A DNA stretch of 64,000 nucleotides, taken from positions 496,001 to 560,000 of the forward strand of contig NZ_RJWA01000003.1 in the NCBI RefSeq assembly GCF_003762835.1. The letters run 5' to 3'. Below the pieces are notes generated by a model. The model was given only the letters and a program-made list of their open reading frames with translations. It was not told the DNA's origin and searched no databases. Position numbers and translations under genes: made by a program. Each line of letters starts with the position of its first letter. Position 1 is the stretch's first letter. Shown here piece after piece: positions 1 through 8,031 of this stretch. This stretch comes from Micromonospora sp. HM5-17. Its GTDB lineage: Bacteria; Actinomycetota; Actinomycetes; Mycobacteriales; Micromonosporaceae.

Positions 1-1
1 C

Positions 2-316
2 GACGACGCCTGGCGGACCAGGGGGGTATGTCAAAGCGTAGACCCGGAGACGTTCTTTCCGGCGCCGAGCGAGCCGGCCGACTCTGCGGTGGCGCTGTGC
101 CGCACCTGCGACGTGCAGGGGCCGTGCCTGGCGTGGGCTCTGGAGGTGGGTGACTGCCACGGCGTCTGGGGGGCCACCACGCCGCGTGAGCGCCGGGCGA
201 TGCTGGTCGCCTGGCGGGACCAGGTCGAGGCCGACCCGTCCGCGGCCGGCGACGCCGGTCCGCCGGTCCGAGACCGGCTGCTGACCCTCGCGCCGGTCGG
301 CTCCGGCCGTCGCTGA
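2..316 (+). CDS. WhiB-family iron-sulfur regulator, 5' end cut by window
   Basis: Wbl proteins bind a 4Fe-4S cluster through four cysteines and act in transcription, usually with the primary sigma factor. Reading frame 2 is open from the window edge, so the true start lies outside. It shows the N-terminal Wbl signature (VCQSVDPETFFP), then CRTC and CLAW, giving the C...CxxC...C cluster pattern, followed by the turn HGVWGATT and the basic PRERR stretch. The GTG at 89 would drop the first cysteine and is not the real start. The subclass is unclear; it is distinct from the WhiB1 copy at 16876-17133. A hairpin follows at 387-420. The Wbl family call is secure, the specific member is not. Confidence 0.9.
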   Translation, partial: DDAWRTRGVCQSVDPETFFPAPSEPADSAVALCRTCDVQGPCLAWALEVGDCHGVWGATTPRERRAMLVAWRDQVEADPSAAGDAGPPVRDRLLTLAPVGSGRR

Positions 317-386
317 CGCCGGGGCCGGAGCGCCGCCGGGACCCCGCGCGGCCGGCCGTCGCCGGCCCGCACCGCCGGATTCGCGT

Positions 387-420
387 ACGGCCGCCGACGG
401 CTCCGGCCGTCGGCGGCCGT
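387..420 (+). terminator. Hairpin terminator after the WhiB gene
   Basis: A perfect 14-bp stem (387-400 with 407-420) encloses a 6-nt loop, 70 bp downstream of the stop codon. There is no T-tract, which is usual for high-G+C actinobacterial terminators. The function is inferred from position and symmetry. Confidence 0.6.
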
Positions 421-532
421 CGGACGGGTCGTCGCGCCGCACGGGACCGGCCCGCGACCGCGAGCCCGCCGGCGCTGTTCCCGCGTCGAGGCACCGCACG
501 CGACCTCCGGTGACCTGCCATACAGTGGCGCG

Positions 533-1147
533 GTGCGCCGCAGTGACGAGATCGACACCCCGCGGGGACCGGCCCGCGTCGCGTACGACCTGCCGTGCCC
601 TCGTCCCGCGACGCTGCTGGTGCTCGGGCACGGGGCGGGCGGCGGGGTAGACGCGCCGGATCTGCTCGCGCTCCGGGACGCGGCGGTCGCCGCCGGGGTC
701 GGAGTGGTCCGGGTGACCCAGCCGTACCGGGTGGCCGGGCGACGTGCGCCCGCCCCGGCCGGCCACCTCGACGAGGCCTGGACGGCGGTCGTGACGGCGG
801 TGCTGCGCCGCTGGTCGCCCCGGCCGACCCTGCTCGTCGGCGGCCGGTCCAGTGGGGCCCGGGTCGCCTGCCGTACCGCCCGCGCCTGCGGCGCCGTCGG
901 GATCGTCGCCCTGGCGTTTCCGCTGCACCCGCCGGGGAAGCCGGAGCGATCCCGGGCGGCGGAGCTGGTGACGGGGCTGTCGACCCTGGTGGTGAACGGC
1001 GACCGTGACCCGTTCGGCGTACCGGAGGCCGGCCCGGGGATCCGGGTCGAGGTCCGGCCCGGCGAGGGGCACGACCTACGGCGTGATCCCCGGGGCACGG
1101 CCGAGGTGGTGCTGCGGTGGCTGCGCGAGCGGGGCTGGGCGAGCTGA
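533..1147 (+). CDS. Alpha/beta hydrolase (KANL3/Tex30-like small hydrolase)
   Basis: A 204-residue cytosolic protein starting at GTG 533. The N-terminal block contains the oxyanion-hole region GHGAGGG. The nucleophile elbow is GRSSGA (serine near residue 104), followed by a late NGDRDPFG acid segment and GEGHD, which would supply the catalytic His near the end. This arrangement is typical of the compact family related to dienelactone hydrolases. There is no signal peptide. The substrate cannot be read from sequence. It stands alone between the WhiB gene and the sigR locus on the same strand. No good Shine-Dalgarno is visible, so the exact start is slightly uncertain. Confidence 0.8.
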   Translation: MRRSDEIDTPRGPARVAYDLPCPRPATLLVLGHGAGGGVDAPDLLALRDAAVAAGVGVVRVTQPYRVAGRRAPAPAGHLDEAWTAVVTAVLRRWSPRPTLLVGGRSSGARVACRTARACGAVGIVALAFPLHPPGKPERSRAAELVTGLSTLVVNGDRDPFGVPEAGPGIRVEVRPGEGHDLRRDPRGTAEVVLRWLRERGWAS

Positions 1148-1329
1148 CCCCGGCGCGTCGGCCGTTTCCCGGTCTCGGGGCGGTCGTTGCTCCACATGAT
1201 GCCGGACACCGGGCGGGCTCGCCGAGCCCGTGACGGCGCCCGGTTTCATCCTCCCAGGCCCTTCCTGGTCCCAGCGGTGGCAAGTCCGGCCGGATGCGCC
1301 ACGGCGGGGGCCAGGGACGGGCAGCTCCC

Positions 1330-1355
1330 GGAATGCGCCACCGGTCGGTTGTGTT
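1330..1355 (+). promoter_or_regulatory. SigR-type autoregulatory promoter of sigR
   Basis: GGAAT at 1330-1334 is followed by exactly 18 nt and GTT at 1353-1355. This matches the published SigR consensus (GGAAT-N18/19-GTT) perfectly. Transcription would begin near 1362, ahead of both candidate sigR starts. The match and the gene downstream together imply the positive autoregulation known from Streptomyces. Confidence 0.85.
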
Positions 1356-1396
1356 GCTACCCGGCGGAAGCACCCGAGCGCGAGGGGGTTGAACCG

Positions 1397-2260
1397 GTGT
1401 CGACCGAGACGCGGAGCCTGGAGTACGGCCGCGAGACGCGGCGTCCCGACCGGAGACGGGCCGGGCCGGTCTTCCGGTCTCCTGGCGACAGAGCTCCGGC
1501 GTACCCCGGTGCCCCGCGAACCGAATCGCCCGGCCGTGGTTTCCGCGTATCCTCGGCGGGACAGCCGACTCGGGTCGCGGCGGCGGTACCGGCCGTGGCG
1601 CCGACCCGGTATCGAGGCGAGGGGGGCGCGCGGTTGACACGACCGGAGAAAACGGACGAGCGTACGGACGAGCGTCGAGCCCGGTTCGAGCGTGACGCGC
1701 TGCCCTTCGTCGACCAGTTGTACGCGGCGGGCCTACGGATGACCCGGAACCCGGCCGACGCCGAGGATCTGGTGCAGGAGACCTTCCTGAAGGCGTTCGC
1801 CGCGTTTCACCAGTTCGAAGAGGGCACGAACCTCAAGGCCTGGCTCTACCGCATCCTGACCAACACCTACATCAACTCCTACCGTCGTCGGCAGCGGCAG
1901 CCGGTGCAGGCCCCGACCGAGGAGATCACCGACTGGCAGCTCGCCGAGGCCGAGTCGCACACCTCCAGCGGCCTGCGCTCGGCCGAGACCGAGGCGCTGG
2001 ACCGGCTGCCGGACAGCGACGTCAAGGAGGCGTTGCAGCAGCTTCCGGAGGAGTTCCGGCTCGCCGTCTACCTCACGGACGTCGAGGGGTTCTCCTACAA
2101 GGAGGTCGCCGACATCATGGGTACGCCGATTGGCACCGTGATGTCCCGGTTGCACCGCGGTCGCCGGAACCTGCGCAAGCTGCTTGAGCGTTACGCTGCC
2201 GAGCGGGGCTTCACGTCGGCCCCGTCGACCAGGTCCGCCACCGCCGGCCGGGAGGTGTGA
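1397..2260 (+). CDS. sigR: Thiol-oxidative-stress ECF sigma factor SigR (SigH)
   Basis: An ECF sigma factor that switches on thiol redox genes (thioredoxin, mycothiol) under disulfide stress. The conserved protein begins around [10 protein letters not shown]. Region 2 carries [20 protein letters not shown] and [16 protein letters not shown]; region 4 carries [17 protein letters not shown] and [17 protein letters not shown]. Two starts are plausible. TTG 1634, behind GAGGGGGG, gives 208 residues, matching the usual short form. GTG 1397, behind GAGGGGG and just after the SigR promoter, gives 287 residues, comparable to the inducible unstable long form described for S. coelicolor. The whole interval is open in this frame. 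rsrA follows after 6 nt, with its ribosome site inside the sigR 3' end. Identity is very secure; start choice is not. Confidence 0.93.
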   Translation: MSTETRSLEYGRETRRPDRRRAGPVFRSPGDRAPAYPGAPRTESPGRGFRVSSAGQPTRVAAAVPAVAPTRYRGEGGARLTRPEKTDERTDERRARFERDALPFVDQLYAAGLRMTRNPADAEDLVQETFLKAFAAFHQFEEGTNLKAWLYRILTNTYINSYRRRQRQPVQAPTEEITDWQLAEAESHTSSGLRSAETEALDRLPDSDVKEALQQLPEEFRLAVYLTDVEGFSYKEVADIMGTPIGTVMSRLHRGRRNLRKLLERYAAERGFTSAPSTRSATAGREV

Positions 2261-2266
2261 GCGAGC

Positions 2267-2551
2267 ATGAGTTGTGGGAAACCGCACGAGACCGACTGCC
2301 GTGAGGTGCTGGCCGAGGTCTACGTCTACCTCGACCTCGAATGTGACGACGAGCGGCGGGTCCGGATCCGGGAACACCTCGACGAGTGCTCTCCCTGCCT
2401 CCAGGAGTACGGCATCGAGCAGGAGGTCAAGGCGCTGGTGGCGCGGTGCTGTGGCAACGAGACCGCACCGGCCGAACTCCGGGAGCGGCTTCGGGCCCGG
2501 ATCGCCGAGATGGTCTTCAGTTCCGAGACCCGGGAGTACCTTCCCGACTGA
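2267..2551 (+). CDS. rsrA: Zinc-binding redox-sensing anti-sigma factor RsrA
   Basis: A 94-residue cytosolic ZAS-family anti-sigma factor that holds SigR inactive until its thiols oxidise. The cysteine/histidine pattern matches the experimentally studied S. coelicolor protein residue for residue: C11, H37, C41 and C44, with HLDECSPC as the H-x3-C-x2-C core. Additional cysteines are at 3, 26 and the CC near residue 61. The start ATG 2267 has GGAGGT 10 nt upstream, inside the end of sigR, so translation is probably coupled. This is the expected partner of the preceding sigma factor and should be co-induced from the promoter at 1330. Confidence 0.95.
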   Translation: MSCGKPHETDCREVLAEVYVYLDLECDDERRVRIREHLDECSPCLQEYGIEQEVKALVARCCGNETAPAELRERLRARIAEMVFSSETREYLPD

Positions 2552-2615
2552 GCCCGGCGCTGGCCGGCCGGTGACGACCCGCCGGACCCGGCCGGGGCTC
2601 GCGACGGTGGCGACG

Positions 2616-2631
2616 CGCGGCGTGGGCCGCG
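2616..2631. terminator. Weak hairpin between convergent rsrA and bL37 genes
   Basis: A 6-bp GC-only stem (CGCGGC/GCCGCG) with a GTGG loop lies between the convergent stop codons at 2551 and 2686. It may terminate transcripts from both sides, but it is short and has no T-tract. Confidence 0.35.
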
Positions 2632-2685
2632 TGCCGCCGGTGCGGGCCGTCGGCCGTCCGGGTCCGGCGTCCGGTCGTCGTCTCC

Positions 2686-2760
2686 TCAGGAGTTGGGGCG
2701 CTTGCCGTGGTTGGCGGCGCTCTTCTTGCGCGCCTTCTTCTTCCGCGCTCGCTTCGCCAT
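2686..2760 (-). CDS. Large-subunit ribosomal protein bL37 (24 residues)
   Basis: A tiny, extremely basic protein: MAKRARKKK at the start and ANHGKRPNS at the end, 24 residues in all. This matches the size, composition and C-terminal ANHGKRPN motif of bL37, found in the Mycobacterium smegmatis 70S structure. The start ATG at 2758-2760 is preceded by an excellent ribosome site, GGGAGGT, 5 nt upstream. A much longer open frame runs through from 3705, but the family size and strong ribosome site fix the real start here. It is convergent with rsrA and divergent from the TB7.3 gene. Confidence 0.88.
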   Translation of the reverse strand: MAKRARKKKARKKSAANHGKRPNS

Positions 2761-3010
2761 CGTGACCTCCCGTCCACACAGCGGCGGTTGACAGTTGGAT
2801 GTCGCGGTACGGGGATGACGTTCTCCCGCCCGCGCCGGGCAATCCTCCCATGGCCCACCGCCGGTGCCGCGACCGGCGGGCGGTGACCCGCGCCGGTGCC
2901 GCGCCCGGCGGGCCCGACCCGCCGCCGGGCGTCCCGGCCGGGCCCGTTTCCATGATTGGATAATCGTCGCAGGCAGGAGCGCCGGTCGCGGCGCTGACGA
3001 GGGAGGGCCG

Positions 3011-3226
3011 ATGGCCGAGGAGATCCGCGCCGAAATGGTGGCGAACGTGTGGAAGGTCGTGGCCACCGTCGGAGACACGGTGTCGGAGGGCGACACCCTG
3101 GTGATCCTCGAGTCGATGAAGATGGAGATTCCGGTGGTCGCCGAGTCGGGCGGTGTGGTGCGACAGCTCGCCGTCAACGAGGGCGACGTGGTGCAGGACG
3201 GCGATCTGATCGCCGTCATCGAATGA
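3011..3226 (+). CDS. Biotinylated protein TB7.3 (biotinyl/lipoyl-like carrier domain)
   Basis: A 71-residue stand-alone biotinyl domain. The biotinylation motif ESMKMEIPV is present, with the modifiable lysine at about residue 38, flanked by the usual glycine-rich turns (GDTVSEGD and NEGDVVQDGD). It resembles M. tuberculosis TB7.3, which lies beside rshA and sigH. ATG 3011 has GGGAGG upstream and matches the family length; the longer upstream open frame is low-complexity. The stop overlaps the next gene's start (ATGA), so the pair is translationally coupled. The carboxylase partner, if any, is not in this window. Confidence 0.93.
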   Translation: MAEEIRAEMVANVWKVVATVGDTVSEGDTLVILESMKMEIPVVAESGGVVRQLAVNEGDVVQDGDLIAVIE

Positions 3227-3750
3227 GCGTGCTGATCCGGCGCGCCGAGCCGGCGGACTTCGACGCGATCGCCCGGCTTTCGGTGGCGGCCTACCGGGCG
3301 GACGGGCAGCTCGACGCCGCTGCGGACTACGCGGCCGTACTCGCCGACGTACCGGCCCGCGCGGAGGCGGGCGAGCTGCTGGTGGCGGTCGACGAGATCA
3401 CCGGCGAGGTGCTCGGCTCGGTCCTGTTCGTGCTGCCCGGCACGCCGTACGCCGAGCTGTCCGGCCCGGGCGAGGCCGAGTTCCGGATGCTCGCGGTCGA
3501 TCCCGCCGCGCAGGGGCGGGGGGTGGGCGGCGCACTGGTGCGCGCCTGCCTGACCCGGGCACGGGACCTCGGGTGCCGGCGGGTCGTGATCTGCACCCGC
3601 AGCGTCGCCGCCGCGGCTCACCGGCTCTACGCGCGGTTCGGGTTCGTGCGTACGCCGGAACGCGACTGGTCCCCGCGGCCCGGGGTCGACCTGCACGCGC
3701 TCCACCTCGATCTTGCGGGGGCCCGCTGCCCGGTGCCGGGCCCCGCCTGA
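3223..3750 (+). CDS. GNAT N-acetyltransferase
   Basis: A 175-residue single-domain acetyltransferase. It begins SVLIRRAEPADFDAI, the typical GNAT beta1/alpha1 start. The acetyl-CoA loop AQGRGVGGAL lies around residues 97-106, preceded by EFRMLAVDP and followed by RLYARFGF, the motif B region. These features support transfer of an acetyl group to an amine, but the acceptor is unknown. The ATG overlaps the TB7.3 stop codon, so it is co-translated with the biotinylated protein. Upstream in-frame sequence is only the TB7.3 gene read in another frame. Confidence 0.88.
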   Translation: MSVLIRRAEPADFDAIARLSVAAYRADGQLDAAADYAAVLADVPARAEAGELLVAVDEITGEVLGSVLFVLPGTPYAELSGPGEAEFRMLAVDPAAQGRGVGGALVRACLTRARDLGCRRVVICTRSVAAAAHRLYARFGFVRTPERDWSPRPGVDLHALHLDLAGARCPVPGPA

Positions 3751-3805
3751 GCCCGGGGTACGCCGCCGTCAGCCTCCGGGGTGGTGGCGTCGTCGGGCGC
3801 TGAGA

Positions 3806-3840
3806 CCGTCAGCCGTCAGCCGTCAGCCGTCAGGTGTCAG
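3806..3840. repeat. Five-copy 7-bp tandem repeat at the tetR 3' end
   Basis: Four exact CCGTCAG units run from 3806 to 3833, then a diverged GTGTCAG to 3840. The last unit overlaps the tetR stop codon (3837-3839). A 7-bp unit is not a multiple of three, so copy-number change would move the array relative to the tetR 3' end. It lies between convergent genes. Confidence 0.85.
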
Positions 3841-4430
3841 CGGTCGGCGCCGGGTTCCGGGGTCGAGGTCGTTCCGATGCCGTCGAGCAGTTCGTAGGCG
3901 ACCTCCAGCGCGAGCCGCTGGCGTTGCTCGGTGCTGAGGTCGGGTCGGCGCAGCGCGAAGAGGCTTCCGTGCACCGCGAAGAGGGCCAGCGTGGCCCGGA
4001 GCTGGTCGTTCGGGGATGGGTCGGGGCCGGCGAGGGCGTCCGCGATCCGCAGTAACCGTTCCCGGATCATCTGGCCGGAGGAGAGCTTCCGGGTGACGGT
4101 CGGGTTCTGCTCGAAGAAGCGCATCACGGCCTGACCCCCGCTGTCGAAGAACTCCTCGGCGTAGCGCTGGAGCGTCGCCCGGCGCCCGGCCGTGTCGGCC
4201 GGCTGCTGCATCGCCCAGTCGATCAGCTCGTCCAACCGCGCGAGGCGGTCCGAGACGAAGCTGTCGACAATGTCGTCCTTGCTCTTGAAGTGGTAGTAGA
4301 GCGCGGCCTTGGTCACGCCGAGCTGTTCGGCGATCTCACGCAGTGAGGTCTTCTCGTAACCCTGTTCTGTGAAGAGCCCGAGCGCCACCTGCTGGATTCG
4401 CGACCGCGTGTCCCCTGTGCTGCCGGTCAC
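3837..4430 (-). CDS. TetR/AcrR-family transcriptional repressor
   Basis: A 197-residue regulator with a classic N-terminal TetR helix-turn-helix: SRIQQVALGLFTEQGYEKTSLREIA, then LGVTKAALYYHFKSKDDI (residues ~10-57). The helical remainder is a ligand-binding and dimer domain of unknown specificity. The GTG start at 4430 sits behind a strong AAGGAGG. It is divergently arranged with a DHA2 drug exporter, and the 119-bp gap contains repeated operator-like sites. It is therefore almost certainly the local repressor of that exporter and of itself. Confidence 0.92.
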   Translation of the reverse strand: MTGSTGDTRSRIQQVALGLFTEQGYEKTSLREIAEQLGVTKAALYYHFKSKDDIVDSFVSDRLARLDELIDWAMQQPADTAGRRATLQRYAEEFFDSGGQAVMRFFEQNPTVTRKLSSGQMIRERLLRIADALAGPDPSPNDQLRATLALFAVHGSLFALRRPDLSTEQRQRLALEVAYELLDGIGTTSTPEPGADR

Positions 4431-4474
4431 CCCTGACCTCCTTCCTGTTCACTTGACGGGCTCCCGGCCGGGAA

Positions 4475-4518
4475 CTTACCGTACGGCAAGTAAGATAACT
4501 AGCCGGTCGGCAAGTAAG
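4475..4518. promoter_or_regulatory. Repeated TetR operator between tetR and the exporter
   Basis: CTTACCGTACGGCAAGTAAG (4475-4494) is a near-perfect palindrome. A second site (4500-4518) repeats the CGGCAAGTAAG half 24 bp further on and has a weaker left arm. A third CTTACC lies at 4543-4548. Their position in the divergent promoter region fits autoregulated TetR-exporter control. Binding is inferred, not shown. Confidence 0.75.
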
Positions 4519-4549
4519 CAAGGGTCGTGACGTAGGGGGGAGCTTACCG

Positions 4550-6139
4550 ATGACCGCTGCGGCGGAAACGCCGGTACGACCGAACAACATCAGACTGGTA
4601 CTCGGCGGCCTGATGATCGCCATGATGCTGGCGATGCTGGACAACATGATCATCAGCACCGCGCTGCCGAGGATCGTCGGAGAGTTCGGCGGTCTCGACC
4701 ACTTCACCTGGGTGGTCACCGCGTACGTGCTCGGCTCCACCGTCTCAACACCGATCTGGGGCAAACTGGGGGACCTCTACGGCCGTAAGACGGTCTTCCT
4801 CAGCTCCATCGTGCTCTTCCTGGTCGGCTCGGCGCTCTGCGGCATGGCCGGCGTGACGATCCTCGGCGGCCCCAAGGACGGCATGATCGAGCTGATCGCG
4901 TTCCGCGCCGTCCAGGGCCTGGGCGCGGGCGGTCTGATGGTCGGCGTGATGGCCATCGTCGGCGATCTGGTCCCGCCCCGGGAGCGGGGCCGCTACCAGG
5001 GCATGATCGCGGGCATCATGGCCATCGCCATGGTGGCCGGCCCGCTGGCCGGCGGCTTCATCACCGACCACCTCTCCTGGCGTTGGGCCTTCTACGTCAA
5101 CGTGCCGCTCGGTGGCGTGGCGCTGCTCCTGCTGGCCACCCGGATGCACCTGCCGAAGTACCGCACGGAGCACCGGATCGACTGGCTCGGCGCCGCGTTG
5201 CTGTCGGTCGGCATCACCGCGATCGTCCTGGTCACGACGTGGGGCGGCAACGAGTACGACTGGCTCTCCGCACAGATCATCGGACTCGCCGCGCTCGCCG
5301 TGGTGACACTGGGCGTCTTCGTCCTCGTCGAGCGTCGGATGCCGGAGCCGATCCTGCCGCTGCGGCTCTTCGCCAACCGCAACTTCGCGGTGATCTCGGT
5401 GATCGGCTTCCTGCTCGGCTTCGCGATGTTCGGCTCGGTCAACTTCCTGCCGCTGTTCCAGCAGACCGTCCAGGGCGCTTCCGCGACCAACAGCGGACTG
5501 CTGCTCCTGCCGCTGATGTTCGGCATGCTGGTGGTCTCGATAGTGGTGGGCCGGACCATCACCAGGACGGGCCGGTACCGGGTCTTCCCGATCATCGGTG
5601 GCACCGTGATGACCGCCGGTATGGCGCTGCTGACCCTCCTCGACGTCGACACCAGCAAGCTGGAGTCGGCGCTCTACATGATCGTGCTCGGGGTCGGCAT
5701 GGGCTTCCTGATGCAGACCTCGATGCTGATCGCCCAGAACAGCGTCGAGCAGCGGGACCTCGGCGCGGCGAGCGGTGCCGCGACCTTCTTCCGCTCCATC
5801 GGCGGGTCGTTCGGGATCTCGCTCTTCGGCGCGGTCTTCGCCAACCGGCTGGCCGACTCACCCGCCGGTGTCCTGCTCGCCGGCGCGGGCGAGGGGGCCG
5901 GGGTGGACCCGGCGGCACTGCGTCAGCTTCCGGCGGGGCAGCAGCACCAGGTACTCACCGGCCTGGCGGACGCGATCGGGACCGTCTTCTGGTGGGCGGT
6001 ACCGTTCGCGCTGGCCGTCGCGGTGCTGGCCTGGTTCGTCAAGGAGGTTCCGCTGCGGGGACAGGGTGACGCGCCGGCCCCTGGCACGACTCCGGAGGAG
6101 TCGGCCGAGACCGCGTTGGCCAGCCCGCCCGCGCACTGA
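4550..6139 (+). CDS. MFS drug exporter, DHA2 (EmrB/QacA) family, 14 TM
   Basis: A 529-residue polytopic membrane protein of the size expected for proton-driven DHA2 multidrug antiporters with 14 helices. Helix 1 is followed by LDNMIISTALPRI, the motif D1 region. The loop after TM2 carries GKLGDLYGRKTVF (motif A). RAVQGLGAGGLM (motif B) and a GPLAGGFITD stretch (motif C) follow. The C-terminus is a short polar tail. ATG 4550 is preceded by AGGGGGG. The divergent TetR gene suggests substrate-induced expression. The exported compound is unknown. Confidence 0.93.
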   Translation: MTAAAETPVRPNNIRLVLGGLMIAMMLAMLDNMIISTALPRIVGEFGGLDHFTWVVTAYVLGSTVSTPIWGKLGDLYGRKTVFLSSIVLFLVGSALCGMAGVTILGGPKDGMIELIAFRAVQGLGAGGLMVGVMAIVGDLVPPRERGRYQGMIAGIMAIAMVAGPLAGGFITDHLSWRWAFYVNVPLGGVALLLLATRMHLPKYRTEHRIDWLGAALLSVGITAIVLVTTWGGNEYDWLSAQIIGLAALAVVTLGVFVLVERRMPEPILPLRLFANRNFAVISVIGFLLGFAMFGSVNFLPLFQQTVQGASATNSGLLLLPLMFGMLVVSIVVGRTITRTGRYRVFPIIGGTVMTAGMALLTLLDVDTSKLESALYMIVLGVGMGFLMQTSMLIAQNSVEQRDLGAASGAATFFRSIGGSFGISLFGAVFANRLADSPAGVLLAGAGEGAGVDPAALRQLPAGQQHQVLTGLADAIGTVFWWAVPFALAVAVLAWFVKEVPLRGQGDAPAPGTTPEESAETALASPPAH

Positions 6140-6186
6140 GCCGGCCCGCACCCCACGCCGCCGCGCGGCACACCGTAACCTGCCGG

Positions 6187-8031
6187 TCACCCGTGTCGGG
6201 TCAGGCGCCGCCACATCCGGCCCCACAGCTGACCGAACCGGCGCTGCCGCGGTACGGGCCGCCCCGCCGGCCGCTGTGCGAGTACCCGCCGGGCGGTGGC
6301 CACCGCGGCGGGTTCGGCCTGCGGGGTGGCCAGGACCAGCCAGGCCAGCGACCGCCTGATGGAGACCGGGCGTCCCTGGGCGACCTCGACCGCGTCGGCG
6401 AGTCGCTCGGCGGCGACCCGGGCGACCTCGGTACGCACCGACGGATCCACCCAGGCGGCGGTGACCAGGGCGAACAGCGCCGCCTCGGTGGTCCAGTCCT
6501 CGACGCCCCAGACCAGGTCGAGCAGCACCCGGCGGCGGGTCGACTCCGGCCACGGCTCGTCGGTGTGGTGGTGCAGCAGCCCGAGGCAGGTCCAGACCTG
6601 GACCGAGCGGGTCCACAGTGCCGGATCGTGTTCGGCCAGGGTCCGGCCGAGTTCCGTCGCCGGGGGCGGGGGCGGGTACGCCAGCAGCCCGAGCAGGTCG
6701 TCCAGGGTGACGGTGGCGAGGCCGACCGCGGCGTCGTACGCGGCCGGCGGATGGGGCCAGGCGGGGTGGGCGAGCCGCCGGATCCGCTCCACCGCCGAGT
6801 CGGACGGCGCCCCGACCGCCGGCACCGGCGTCGTGCCGTCGTACCGCCAGAGCCGGTGGGTCACCGGACGGCGCGGCTCGCGAGGATCCGGCGCGGGTAT
6901 CCGCTCGACGGCCAGGGATAGGGCGGGCACCGCGGTGAGCAGGGCCCGCAACGCGCTCGGCGGCTCCAGACCGCTCAGCCACAGCCGACCCTCGCCCGCC
7001 GGTTCGTCGGCGCGGGCCAGCTGCCGCAGCGCCGCGACCACCGCCTCGGTGGCGGGCGGGACGCGGCCGAGCCACGGCTGGCCGTGGCAGCACTCGGCGA
7101 GGTCGTTGTGCTCGTGCGAGTCGTCCGGATGATCGCGGGCGAAGTCGGCGAGGGCGACCAGGTGCGCCAGGTCGCCGTCCCGGCGGTAGCGGAGCCGGTG
7201 TCCGGTGTGTACCGCGCAGTCGAACGTCGGGTCGCGGGCCAGCGCCCGGTCGACCCAGGTCAGGGCCTCGTCGAGCCGTCCGTGGTCGGCCAGGGTGCCG
7301 GCGATGTCCGCGTACACCGAGAGGTCGTCGGGGTCGTACGCCACGGCGCGGCGCAGCGCGGCGAGCGCCTCGTCGATCCGGCCCGCGCTGCGGTATGCGT
7401 AGCCCAGCCACACCTCGGAGAGCTTTGACGGCAGCTCACGGGCGCCCTGGCTGGCCCAGTCCACGGCCAGGGTGATCGCGCCGACCCGGCGGGCCAGGGC
7501 GGAGGCCGCGCCGAGCAGCAGTCCGTGCCGGGGGTGCGCGGCGACCGCGTGCCGGGCCAGCCGCAGGTACGGCCAGAGTGGCTCGCGGGCCTGCTCCGGC
7601 ACCGGGTCGGGGACGCCGGCGCAGACCTGCATCAGGGCCCGGGCGATCTGGTCGGGGTCGAGCTGGGCGGCCAGCTCGGGCGCGCTCACCCAGGGAACAC
7701 CGGCCCAGTCCTCCCCCGGGGCGTGTCCGGTCGCGGCGGCCAGCAGTTCCAGCCCGTCGCCGGGGCGTCCGGCAGCGGCGAGCAGGTGGGCCCGGGCCAC
7801 CACCGTGCCGATGAAGGGGTGCTGGTCGAGCGGGAAGAGGTCGAGCACGCTCTCCGCCCGGGCGGCGAGGTGAGCGAGCGCCTCGTGCACCTCGGGCATG
7901 GTGGGGGCGTACGCGATGGCGCCGGCCAGGTGGTCGGCGGCGTGTTGCAGGTCGCCCTCGTCGAGCGCCAACCGGGCGAGCGCGAGCTCTCCCTCAGCCG
8001 ACAGTCGGGGATCGTCCGTTCCCTCTGGCAC
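6187..8031 (-). CDS. Tetratricopeptide-repeat protein
   Basis: A 614-residue soluble protein with no signal or membrane segment. The N-terminal half shows helical-pair repeats with TPR spacing, such as GEGELALARLALDEGD-like units near residues 10-45 and a clear unit YRSAGRIDEALAALRRAVAYDPDD followed by GRLDEALTWVDRALARDP around residues 210-275. The C-terminal half is helical without a recognisable catalytic domain. GTG 8031 is preceded by GGAGGG. TPRs act as protein-interaction scaffolds; no partner is evident. It is divergent from the SIS-domain gene and convergent with the exporter gene. Confidence 0.8.
   Translation of the reverse strand: MPEGTDDPRLSAEGELALARLALDEGDLQHAADHLAGAIAYAPTMPEVHEALAHLAARAESVLDLFPLDQHPFIGTVVARAHLLAAAGRPGDGLELLAAATGHAPGEDWAGVPWVSAPELAAQLDPDQIARALMQVCAGVPDPVPEQAREPLWPYLRLARHAVAAHPRHGLLLGAASALARRVGAITLAVDWASQGARELPSKLSEVWLGYAYRSAGRIDEALAALRRAVAYDPDDLSVYADIAGTLADHGRLDEALTWVDRALARDPTFDCAVHTGHRLRYRRDGDLAHLVALADFARDHPDDSHEHNDLAECCHGQPWLGRVPPATEAVVAALRQLARADEPAGEGRLWLSGLEPPSALRALLTAVPALSLAVERIPAPDPREPRRPVTHRLWRYDGTTPVPAVGAPSDSAVERIRRLAHPAWPHPPAAYDAAVGLATVTLDDLLGLLAYPPPPPATELGRTLAEHDPALWTRSVQVWTCLGLLHHHTDEPWPESTRRRVLLDLVWGVEDWTTEAALFALVTAAWVDPSVRTEVARVAAERLADAVEVAQGRPVSIRRSLAWLVLATPQAEPAAVATARRVLAQRPAGRPVPRQRRFGQLWGRMWRRLTRHG

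Noticed and set aside
31-1209. A 392-codon minus-strand open frame across the WhiB and hydrolase genes
   Set aside because: It is Arg/Pro/Ser-rich low-complexity shadow of two clear plus-strand genes, with no family features or ribosome site. Such shadows are expected in very high G+C DNA.
1187-1396. Open sequence extending sigR upstream to 1187
   Set aside because: It lies before the SigR promoter and cannot be translated from that transcript. It is treated as spacer.
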